Shown: one piece after another, positions 14,830 through 20,500 of the stretch | Layout of the letters: each line of letters starts with the position of its first letter | Numbering within the stretch: the stretch's first letter is position 1 | Assembly (NCBI GenBank): GCA_958420075.1 | Contig: CATZIM010000006.1 | Span: 1-20,500 of the forward strand | Origin: an uncultured Clostridia bacterium | GTDB lineage: Bacteria > Bacillota > Clostridia > Lachnospirales > Anaerotignaceae | Length of the DNA stretch: 20,500 bases | Direction of reading: 5' to 3' | Notes under the pieces: model-generated | Database searches by the model: none | The model's input: only the letters and a program-made list of their open reading frames with translations | What the model was told of the DNA's origin: nothing | Program-made: the position numbers and the translations under genes

Positions 14830-14859
14830 ATCATACCATATATTTCCGACATAATTCAA
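14830..14859 (-). promoter_or_regulatory. Extended -10 promoter of mtnN
   Basis: On the minus strand TATGAT (14830-14835) is preceded by TGG, matching the extended -10 form TGnTATAAT. The -35 is weak (TTGAAT, 14854-14859, 18-bp spacer). It lies about 52 nt before the ATG at 14778. Confidence 0.6.
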
Positions 14860-14928
14860 GAACCCCCCTTTCATCCTTTTGACTTTTTTTTGCTTTTTTC
14901 TGACAAGTTTTTCTAATACTTCTGTCGG

Positions 14929-14957
14929 TTGCAAAACACGCCCGCCTTTTGTATACT
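14929..14957 (+). promoter_or_regulatory. SigA-type promoter of the amidotransferase-mscS-DUF951 operon
   Basis: TTGCAA (14929-14934) and TATACT (14952-14957) are separated by 17 bp, 27 nt before the ATG at 14984. It faces away from the mtnN promoter, so 14779-14983 is a divergent control region. Confidence 0.7.
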
Positions 14958-14983
14958 GTAAAAGAACAGAGAAAGGGTGTGAC

Positions 14984-15694
14984 ATGATGAAAAAACCCAT
15001 TATCGGCATTACGCCGGACTATTCCTACGAAAAAACAAGATTCAAAATCAGTGAAGACTATACCAATGCGCTGCTGAAAGCTGGCGGCGTTCCTGTGCTG
15101 CTGTTCCCCGGGGAAGATTTTCCCGACTTTGTGGATGGCATCCTCTTTACGGGCGGCGGAGACATTGACCCCCTGCGTTTTGGAGAAGAACCCATCCGGC
15201 AGAATGGACAGATTTCGCCCCTGCGGGACGAATATGAGCTTTCCCTCTGCAAAGAAGCTCTGAACCGCGGCATGCCTCTTTTCGGTGTTTGCCGGGGTAT
15301 GCAGATCATGAACATTGCCGCAGGCGGCGGTATTTATCAGGATATCGAAGTACAGACGGGCACTACCCTCAAGCACAGCCAACAGGCACCCCGTCCCTAC
15401 GCCACCCACAGCATTACCATCATTCCCGGCAGTCAGCTGGAAAAACTCTGGCGAACCTCAAAAATCGCCGTCAATTCCCTGCACCATCAGGCAGTATCTT
15501 TTCTGGGAAAAGGCTTCCACGCCTGTGCCCGTAGCGCCGACGGCTTGACGGAAGCCATGGAAATGCCAGAAAAAGATTTTGTGCTGGGTGTCCAGTGGCA
15601 TCCAGAATCTATGCATACAAAAGAACAGGAAGCCCTTTTCAGCCACTTTGTCCAAGCGGCTTCCCGTTATCATGAAAGGAGGACTGCACCATGA
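14984..15694 (+). CDS. Class I glutamine amidotransferase, peptidase C26 (gamma-glutamyl-GABA hydrolase-like)
   Basis: Cytosolic hydrolase of the C26/PuuD family that cleaves gamma-glutamyl bonds; PuuD acts on gamma-glutamyl-GABA in putrescine breakdown, but substrates in Clostridia are rarely known. Motifs are complete: IIGITPDY at the N terminus, FTGGGDIDP (about 55-63), GVCRGMQ with the nucleophile Cys103, and QWHPE with His206 and Glu208. The 236 residues match the family. I start at ATG 14984, 6 nt after GGG; a second ATG follows directly (14987). No putrescine genes are nearby, so the physiological role is open. Its stop overlaps the mscS start as ATGA. Confidence 0.9.
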   Translation: MMKKPIIGITPDYSYEKTRFKISEDYTNALLKAGGVPVLLFPGEDFPDFVDGILFTGGGDIDPLRFGEEPIRQNGQISPLRDEYELSLCKEALNRGMPLFGVCRGMQIMNIAAGGGIYQDIEVQTGTTLKHSQQAPRPYATHSITIIPGSQLEKLWRTSKIAVNSLHHQAVSFLGKGFHACARSADGLTEAMEMPEKDFVLGVQWHPESMHTKEQEALFSHFVQAASRYHERRTAP

Positions 15695-16614
15695 TTTCAC
15701 ATCTTCCTTCCATCCTGCTCCAGGCTGCTACTGTGACAGATACTGTTGATCTGGAGGAACAGGTGGAAAAAACACTGACAGCCACAGAAAAATTACTGGA
15801 AGCAGCCACAGAGATTGGCTTCGTTCTCTTAAAAGTTGTCACCACATTTGTGATCTGCTGGTTTCTCATCCGCATCATCAACCATCTCATGCGGAAATTT
15901 TTCGCGGCACAGACCAAAAAACAGCGTCTTGCCATGACCCAGCGGAAAGCAAAAACACTGAACTCCATCACATCCAGTGTGGTAAAATATGTGATTTACT
16001 TCATCGGTATCTTCACCGCCCTTACATTCATCGGCGTAGACCCCAAATCCATGCTGGTAGTTGCCAGTGCCGGCTCTGTTGCCATTGGTCTGGGCGCCCA
16101 GAGTGTAGTAACGGATATGTTGGAAGGGTTTTTCATCCTTTTTGAGGACCATTACGCCGTGGGGGATATTGTCACCATCCAGAACATCACTGGTACCGTA
16201 GAAAGCGTTACCCTGCGTTCCACCAAAATCCGTGACCCGCAGGGCAGTGTCCACATCATTCCCAACGGTTCCGTTGGCACCGTTACCAACATGTGCCGGG
16301 ATTTCATCAACGCCGTTGTCACTGTGGGCGTTTCCTATGACGCCAGCATCGACCATGTGCTGGAAGTCCTGCGGGACGAAATGGAACAGACAAAAGACAT
16401 GCCGGATATTCTGGAAACACCTACCATCGTGGGCGTGACAGGACTGGATGATTCCGCCGTTACCGTAAAAATCGTGGCAAAATGCCATGTAAAAACAAAT
16501 ATTTCCGTAGAAGCAGAGCTGCGCCGCCGCATCAAAAACCGGCTGGACAAAGAAGGCATCGAAATTCCCTTTCCTCAGCGCACCCTGCATATCGTACAGC
16601 AAAAGGAGGGATAA
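15691..16614 (+). CDS. MscS-family small-conductance mechanosensitive channel
   Basis: Membrane channel that opens on membrane tension and releases solutes during hypo-osmotic shock. A protein of 307 residues with three hydrophobic segments: about 42-64, 95-115 and the pore-lining 'MLVVASAGSVAIGLGAQSVVTDMLEGFFILFED' at about 121-153, rich in Gly and Ala as in TM3 of MscS. It is followed by the beta domain ('VGDIVTIQNITGTVESVTLRSTKIRD...VHIIPNGSV') and a C-terminal alpha/beta domain. This is the compact YkuT/MscS layout. It overlaps the amidotransferase stop by 4 nt and is followed 3 nt later by DUF951, a pairing common in Bacillota. Confidence 0.95.
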   Translation: MISHLPSILLQAATVTDTVDLEEQVEKTLTATEKLLEAATEIGFVLLKVVTTFVICWFLIRIINHLMRKFFAAQTKKQRLAMTQRKAKTLNSITSSVVKYVIYFIGIFTALTFIGVDPKSMLVVASAGSVAIGLGAQSVVTDMLEGFFILFEDHYAVGDIVTIQNITGTVESVTLRSTKIRDPQGSVHIIPNGSVGTVTNMCRDFINAVVTVGVSYDASIDHVLEVLRDEMEQTKDMPDILETPTIVGVTGLDDSAVTVKIVAKCHVKTNISVEAELRRRIKNRLDKEGIEIPFPQRTLHIVQQKEG

Positions 16615-16617
16615 ACC

Positions 16618-16812
16618 ATGCAGTTTTCTGTTGGCGATATCGTACAAATGAAAAAAGACCATCCCTGCGGCTCCAACCAGTGGGAAATCCTGCGGACGGG
16701 CATTGATTTCCGTATCAAATGCTGCGGCTGCGGTCATATGGTCATGCTTCCCCGTGTGAAGTTTGAAAAAAATGTGAAAAAAGTCATTACTCCCGCAAAA
16801 CCGGAGGAATAA
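16618..16812 (+). CDS. DUF951 family protein
   Basis: A very small cytosolic protein of 64 residues with the family pattern 'F.VGDIVQMKK.HPCGSN.WEILR.GIDFRIKC.GCGH.VMLPR..FEK'. The cysteines (HPCG, KCCGCGH) suggest metal binding but this is unproven, and the function is unknown. The ATG has GGAGG at 16606-16610, overlapping the end of mscS. Last gene of the operon; repeat copy C begins in its stop codon. Confidence 0.92.
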   Translation: MQFSVGDIVQMKKDHPCGSNQWEILRTGIDFRIKCCGCGHMVMLPRVKFEKNVKKVITPAKPEE

Positions 16813-17034
16813 AAAAGAAAGATAGCTTTCTGAAAGCTGATTCCCCTTAAGAAAACATTGCATTCCTTTTTGTTGATTTCTTAAGGGGAATTGCGACGGC
16901 TATCTTCAGAAGAAAACATATCAAATAAAATCTCAATATCATAAGAAAGCCGGAATCCTTTATCATCATAAGGATTTCGGCTTTCTTTGTTTTCTTATGA
17001 AGATGCCCCTAATAGAAAGCTGTCTTTCTTTTTT
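16811..17034 (+). repeat. Full copy (C) of the dispersed two-hairpin element
   Basis: A 224-bp unit. Outer arms at 16811-16831 and 17014-17034 are inverted repeats (20 of 21 positions) and the right arm ends in six T. Inside, hairpin 1 has perfect 14-bp arms TTCCCCTTAAGAAA (16841-16854) and its complement (16877-16890). The linker 16893-16917 contains GCGACGG and TCTTCAGAAGAAAAC. Hairpin 2 has 16-bp arms (16945-16960, 16970-16985; one G-T pair). The conserved tail is at 16990-17008. The linker arm 16903-16917 can also pair with 16989-17003 (14 of 15), enclosing hairpin 2. With the lipoprotein promoter region, it accounts for most of the 410-bp gene-free gap. Confidence 0.85.
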
Positions 17035-17126
17035 CATAAAACCGCTGTTTTCCGCCATTTTCTGACAATGGGAAATCAAACCGTTACATTCTGTCACAGA
17101 CAGTTCTTTTTCTTCCACAAAGCTGT

Positions 17127-17145
17127 ATTTTTATTTAATAAAAAT
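17127..17145. repeat. AT-rich palindrome upstream of the lipoprotein gene
   Basis: ATTTTTATT (17127-17135) and AATAAAAAT (17137-17145) are perfect 9-bp arms around one base. It lies about 40 bp upstream of the proposed -10. It might be an upstream promoter element or a protein site. The remaining sequence from 17035 to 17182 shows nothing else I can support. Confidence 0.3.
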
Positions 17146-17182
17146 GTAAGGATTCTTTTCGTGTAATGTAAAAATTGGAGCA

Positions 17183-17204
17183 TATACTGTTTACATAAAA
17201 CAGT
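17183..17204 (+). promoter_or_regulatory. Possible -10 box and overlapping dyad before the lipoprotein gene
   Basis: TATACT (17183-17188) is a plausible -10, but no good -35 is present at the right distance. A perfect 7-bp inverted repeat ACTGTTT (17186-17192)/AAACAGT (17198-17204) overlaps its 3' edge and is followed by six T. It could be an operator at the start site, or a weak terminator-like leader hairpin 5 nt before the ribosome site. Confidence 0.4.
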
Positions 17205-17222
17205 TTTTTGAGGTGACATAAC

Positions 17223-17735
17223 ATGAAAAATATGAAACTATATATGCTCTGTGGTGTACTGGTTCTGGGACTTGCAGCCTGTCAGGCAGAAAAAGAACCC
17301 GTTACCCCCCTGCCCACGGGAGAAGCCGCTGTTGAAGCCCAGGCATCCGTTTTCCAATCCCTGCGCATGGCAAACGGAAACGCCCTTGCCGTCAGTCTGG
17401 AAGCTACCCCCACAGAAACAGAAACGCCCTTTTTCTACATAGAAGCCGCAAGGGATACAGAAGTGACTTTGTACTATAACTTCACCAAAGACGCCGGCGA
17501 CGCGCAAATCGGCTGCTACGCGGAAGGCAGCAAAGAAAAAATGTCCGTACCTCTGGATTCCTCTGCCGTAACAGAAGAAGTCAACAACGAAATGACCATT
17601 ACCCTGCAAAAAGGCATGAATGTGTTCTACATCACCGGTGACGGATGTTCCTGTAAGCTAAGCTGTGAAATCAGCGGCATCGATGGAAAAGACATTTACT
17701 ATGCTGACACAAAGCCGAAAGATATTGCTCCCTGA
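17223..17735 (+). CDS. Putative lipoprotein
   Basis: A protein of 170 residues with a lipoprotein signal peptide: basic start (MKNMK), hydrophobic core and lipobox LAAC with the acylated cysteine at position 20. It should be anchored on the outer face of the membrane. A short linker follows, then an unrecognised domain of about 120 residues with alternating hydrophobic and polar strands ('FFYIEAARDTEVTLYYNF', 'MTITLQKGMNVFYITGDG'), probably a beta sandwich, with three Cys in the end part (GDGCSCKLSCEI). The ATG has GAGGTG 7 nt upstream. It appears monocistronic; repeat copies C and D lie on either side. A link to metal export next door is possible but unsupported. Confidence 0.8.
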   Translation: MKNMKLYMLCGVLVLGLAACQAEKEPVTPLPTGEAAVEAQASVFQSLRMANGNALAVSLEATPTETETPFFYIEAARDTEVTLYYNFTKDAGDAQIGCYAEGSKEKMSVPLDSSAVTEEVNNEMTITLQKGMNVFYITGDGCSCKLSCEISGIDGKDIYYADTKPKDIAP

Positions 17736-17745
17736 TGACAGATAC

Positions 17746-17917
17746 GGGGCATCTTCATGAGAAAATAAGAAAAGCTGAAACCTTTGCCATACAAAGGATT
17801 TCAGCTTTTTTATTGCACCAATATTCTATTGGGTTTCTTCCAGTTCCCCCTTAGAAATCACGAAAGAGAAAAACACCTTTTTTATTAGGGGAAGCTGCTG
17901 AGAAAATTCCCGTTTTT
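17746..17917 (-). repeat. Degenerate copy (D) of the dispersed two-hairpin element
   Basis: It lies between convergent genes and reads on the minus strand. The tail at 17747-17766 differs slightly from the other copies. Hairpin 2 has arms at 17769-17786 and about 17792-17809, with a single-base bulge. A weakened hairpin 1 keeps TTCCCC (17844-17849) and GGGGAA (17888-17893). The linker is diverged. The outer arms are reduced to ACGGG (17744-17748) and CCCGT (17910-17914), yet a T7 run still follows on the plus strand. It probably terminates both the lipoprotein and the ATPase transcripts. Confidence 0.65.
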
Positions 17918-20284
17918 TTATTTCTTCCGCATAGCATTGAGGATTGCCAGTACCGCTACGCCTACATCGGCGAAAACTGCCATCCACATGGTAGCCATAC
18001 CCAGTGCACTGAGGAGAAGCACCAGAATTTTGATACCCAACGCAAATACGATATTCTGCATAACAATTTTTCTTGTGTTCTTAGCAATGCGCAGACCCAC
18101 GGAGATTTTTCGCAGATCATCGTCCATAAGCACCACATCTGCCGCTTCCATGGCAGCATCGGAGCCCATAGCTCCCATGGCGATACCCACATCTGCCCCT
18201 GCCAGTACAGGCGCGTCGTTGATGCCGTCCCCAACGAAAGCGGTTTTGGCGTCTTCTTCCATTTGCGGCATGTTTTCCAGAATATGCAGCTTATCCGCCG
18301 GCAGCAGTTCCGCATAAATGCGATGGATACCAAGGGTCTTGCCCACTTTTTCCGCCGCCGCTTTGCCGTCGCCAGTGAGCATAACGGTTTCTGTAACGCC
18401 GTAAGGTGTCAGCGCCGCCAATGCATCTGCCGCACCATCCTTGATGGTATCATCCACCACCAGATAGCCCTGATAAATGCCATCTTTTGCCACATAGACC
18501 ACAGAACCGCTTCCCACAGCTTCGGGACAGGAAACGCCTTCTTTTTCCATCAAACGGCGGTTCCCTAACGCCAGATGGGCGCCCTTCCACTGACAGGTGA
18601 TGCCCATACCGCCCTGTTCCGCGTAATCTGTTACCCCTTCCGGCTGTCTGCCTGTTTCCGTTTCAAAGTGTTTCGCAATGGCACGGGCAACGGGGTGATT
18701 GGAAAGACTTTCTCCCGCCGCCGCCATTTCCAGCAGAACCGCCGGATTTTCACCTTCGATTTTTGTTACGGTAAACTGGCCTTTTGTGAGGGTACCTGTT
18801 TTGTCAAATACGATACGTTTTGTATGGCACAGGGTATCCAACACATTACCGCCTTTGATGAGGATGCCGTTTTTCGATGCGGCACCAATGCCAGCGAAAT
18901 AACTCAAAGGCACAGACAATACCAACGCACAAGGGCAGGATACAACTAAGAAAATCAGCGCACGCCCAATCCACTGGGAAAAGGCGCCCTGACCCAGAAT
19001 GGGCGGTACCACTGCCAAAAGCACTGCCAGACCTACCACCGCAGGGGTGTATACCCGGGCGAAACGCGTGATAAATTTTTCTGTCTTGGATTTCCGTCCG
19101 GCGGCGTTTTCCACCAGTTCCAGAATCTTCATGACCGTGGATTCTCCAAAAGGTTTTGTCACTTCCACATGAAGTAAGCCATCCCGGTTGATGCATCCGC
19201 TGAGGACGGTGCTGCCTGCTTCCACTTCTCTGGGCAGAGATTCCCCGGTGAGGGCTGCCGTATCCAGCAGGGCACTGCCTTCTACTACCGTACCGTCCAG
19301 GGGGATTTTCTCCCCGGCTTTTACCACGATTACGTCGCCGATTGCCACCTGTTCCGGCGAAACCTTCTGCAGACTGCCGTCAGCTGTCAGCACATGGGCA
19401 AAATCCGGTCGGATGTCCATAAGCGCCGTAATGGAACGACGGGAACGACGGACGGCATAATCCTGGAAGGCTTCCCCCACCTGATAAAAGAGCATAACGA
19501 AAACGGCTTCGCTCATTTCACCAATAACCATGGCACCTACCGTAGAAAGGGACATGAGGAAGTTTTCATCGAAAACCTGCCCTTTGAAAATATTCTTCAA
19601 TGCCTGCAAAATGACATCATAGCCAAAGATTGCATAAGAAATCAAAAACAGTGCTGTCTGCCCCTGTTTCTGCCAAAGACAAGCCGCCACAAAGAACGCC
19701 AGCCCCACGCCAAAGCGGAGAATCAGCTTTTTCCCAGCCACTTCTTCCTGTGCATGTGTATGTCCGCAGCAATCTCCGTCACAATGTCCATGGGCAATGC
19801 TGCAGGTCTGTCCCTGTTCTGCCAAAGACACTTCCACGTCTTTTTCATACTTGTGTACGGTTTCCGTTACTTTTTCCAACAGCTTTTCCCGGTCTGCTCC
19901 TGCCGCAGGCACCAGTCGCATTTCCTGTTTCAGCAGATTGATTTCTGCTTCTTTTGTTTCTGGCATTTCTCCCACAACTTTTTCGATTTTCCCCGCACAG
20001 TTGGCACAGGTCAAGCCTTTCAGGGAAATGGTCATTTCTCCTTGGGGCTTTTTCTTTTCCACAAGGGATACTTCCACGTCACTTTCGTACTTGTGTACGG
20101 TTTCTGTTACTTTTTCCAGCAGCTTTTCTCGGTTTGCTTCTGCTGTTGGCACTAACCGCATTTCCTGTTTCAGCAGATTGATTTCCGCTTCTTTTGTTTC
20201 CGGCATTTCTCCCACAGCTTTTTCAATTTTTCCTGCGCAGTTGGCACAGGTCAAGCCTTTCAGGGAAATGGTCATTTCTTTCAT
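17918..20284 (-). CDS. cadA: Zn/Cd/Pb-type heavy-metal P1B ATPase with two N-terminal HMA domains
   Basis: Inner-membrane pump that uses ATP to export Zn(II), Cd(II) or Pb(II). Of 788 residues, HMA domain 1 is 4-74 and domain 2 is 84-154, each with the CANC metal site (Cys13/Cys16, Cys93/Cys96). A Cys/His-rich stretch (161-177) follows. The core has TGES (346-349), the transport motif CPC (450-452), the phosphorylation site DKTGTLT (494-500), HP (530-531) and GDGIND (685-690). The C-terminal membrane pair shows N744-x7-K752 and D773-x-G775, the P1B-2 pattern that points to divalent Zn/Cd/Pb rather than copper. The two HMA domains agree at 66 of 71 positions, a recent duplication. The ATG has GAGGTG, and an ArsR-type operator overlaps the promoter. 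ZntA would be an equally fair name. Confidence 0.95.
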   Translation of the reverse strand: MKEMTISLKGLTCANCAGKIEKAVGEMPETKEAEINLLKQEMRLVPTAEANREKLLEKVTETVHKYESDVEVSLVEKKKPQGEMTISLKGLTCANCAGKIEKVVGEMPETKEAEINLLKQEMRLVPAAGADREKLLEKVTETVHKYEKDVEVSLAEQGQTCSIAHGHCDGDCCGHTHAQEEVAGKKLILRFGVGLAFFVAACLWQKQGQTALFLISYAIFGYDVILQALKNIFKGQVFDENFLMSLSTVGAMVIGEMSEAVFVMLFYQVGEAFQDYAVRRSRRSITALMDIRPDFAHVLTADGSLQKVSPEQVAIGDVIVVKAGEKIPLDGTVVEGSALLDTAALTGESLPREVEAGSTVLSGCINRDGLLHVEVTKPFGESTVMKILELVENAAGRKSKTEKFITRFARVYTPAVVGLAVLLAVVPPILGQGAFSQWIGRALIFLVVSCPCALVLSVPLSYFAGIGAASKNGILIKGGNVLDTLCHTKRIVFDKTGTLTKGQFTVTKIEGENPAVLLEMAAAGESLSNHPVARAIAKHFETETGRQPEGVTDYAEQGGMGITCQWKGAHLALGNRRLMEKEGVSCPEAVGSGSVVYVAKDGIYQGYLVVDDTIKDGAADALAALTPYGVTETVMLTGDGKAAAEKVGKTLGIHRIYAELLPADKLHILENMPQMEEDAKTAFVGDGINDAPVLAGADVGIAMGAMGSDAAMEAADVVLMDDDLRKISVGLRIAKNTRKIVMQNIVFALGIKILVLLLSALGMATMWMAVFADVGVAVLAILNAMRKK

Positions 20285-20313
20285 GGTTCACACCTCTAAT
20301 CCAATTATATTTG

Positions 20314-20338
20314 ATTATATGAGTAGTTATTCATGTAT
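20314..20338 (-). promoter_or_regulatory. ATPase promoter with overlapping ArsR/SmtB-type operator
   Basis: On the minus strand a perfect TATAAT (20314-20319) lies about 30 nt before the ATG. The -35 region is poor. Just upstream of the -10, TGAGTAGTTATTCA (20320-20333) closely resembles the imperfect 12-2-12 operators of SmtB-type zinc sensors, such as TGAACAGTTATTCA at smt. A repressor bound there would occupy the promoter spacer. The upstream gene end encodes such a sensor. Confidence 0.75.
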
Positions 20339-20343
20339 TGCTT

Positions 20344-20381
20344 AAAAATTTTTGCGGGCGAAAGCACTCTTCCGCCGCAAA
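20344..20381 (-). terminator. Likely intrinsic terminator of the arsR-type gene
   Basis: On the minus strand the arms TTTGCGGCGGAA (20370-20381) and its near complement (20351-20363) pair with one bulged base. A5 then T5 (20344-20353) follow. It begins 2 nt past the repressor's stop codon, so the ATPase has its own promoter rather than relying on readthrough. Confidence 0.65.
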
Positions 20382-20382
20382 T

Positions 20383-20500
20383 TTAATCTTCTTCATAGCC
20401 ATATTTATGGCGAATATGGGTGGTACCCTGTTCCAGAACAGTCCGCACATGGTCGTCGTCCAGCGCATAATAAACGGTTTTCCCTTCCTTCCGGTACCGC
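20383..20500 (-). CDS. ArsR/SmtB-family metal-sensing repressor (C-terminal part)
   Basis: The last 38 codons of a gene whose start lies beyond the window. The end of the winged helix is seen (REKGK-like 'RKEGKTVYYALDDDHV'), followed by the alpha-5 zinc-sensing pattern Asp-x-His-(10)-His-x2-His in 'DDHVRTVLEQGTTHIRH'. This is the DXHX10HX2(E/H) site of SmtB, CzrA and related zinc sensors, in which metal binding releases DNA. The arrangement upstream of the ATPase, with a SmtB-like operator between, fits a repressor of the pump. The missing N terminus prevents checking for an alpha-3 (CadC-type) site. Confidence 0.9.
   Translation of the reverse strand, partial: RYRKEGKTVYYALDDDHVRTVLEQGTTHIRHKYGYEED

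Noticed and set aside
14791..15009. Minus-strand open frame of 72 codons across the mtnN/amidotransferase divergent region
   Set aside because: It covers both divergent promoters and enters the amidotransferase gene on the opposite strand, with no convincing ribosome site.
16811..17034. Copy C as an ordinary MITE with 21-bp terminal inverted repeats
   Set aside because: Copy B has outer arms of wholly different sequence and no target-site duplication is evident, so the arms do not behave as shared transposon ends.

Overview
The window looks like a chromosomal segment from an anaerobic Bacillota of the class Clostridia, probably in or near the Lachnospirales. The evidence is the gene content (IreB-RuvX-DUF1292-RNase J, PlsY, MtaB, DUF951), strong GGAGG ribosome sites with several TTG starts, and SigA-type promoters. 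No transposase, phage gene, tRNA, rRNA or CRISPR array is visible.

Layout. Positions 169-3113 (minus) hold der-plsY-gpsA, a GTPase plus phospholipid precursor operon. Positions 3372-5316 (minus) hold an RNase HII-YraN fusion followed by pgeF. Positions 5375-7141 are a small accessory islet: a secreted copper-amine-oxidase-N-like protein, an XRE regulator and a divergent zinc-ribbon/OB-fold membrane protein. Positions 7358-10345 (minus) hold ireB-ruvX-DUF1292, then a structured leader, then RNase J. Positions 10473-13149 (minus) are a translationally coupled trio: hypothetical protein, Cof-type HAD phosphatase, MtaB. Positions 13364-14778 (minus) hold a hypothetical protein with an acidic tail and the MTA/SAH nucleosidase. 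Positions 14984-16812 (plus) hold a C26 glutamine amidotransferase, an MscS channel and DUF951. Positions 17223-17735 (plus) encode a lipoprotein. Positions 17918-20500 (minus) hold a Zn/Cd-type P1B ATPase with two almost identical metal-binding domains and, upstream, the 3' end of its ArsR/SmtB-type repressor. A SmtB-like operator overlaps the ATPase promoter.

The most unusual signal is in the intergenic DNA. A composite element of about 170-220 bp occurs twice in full (7146-7349 and 16811-17034), once in degenerate form (about 17746-17917) and once as a half copy (84-143). It has two long hairpins, a conserved linker and a conserved tail (TTTTCTTATGAAGATGCCC). The hairpins show compensatory base changes between copies. 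The two full copies are enclosed by outer inverted repeats that differ completely in sequence but still pair, and each ends in a T-run, as if the element sits in the loop of an intrinsic terminator. This could be an undescribed mobile repeat or structured RNA family.

Other notable points are the RnhB-YraN fusion, a nested-stem leader before RNase J, a dyad at the start of the zinc-ribbon gene facing the XRE regulator, and the 240-bp in-frame duplication in the metal ATPase.
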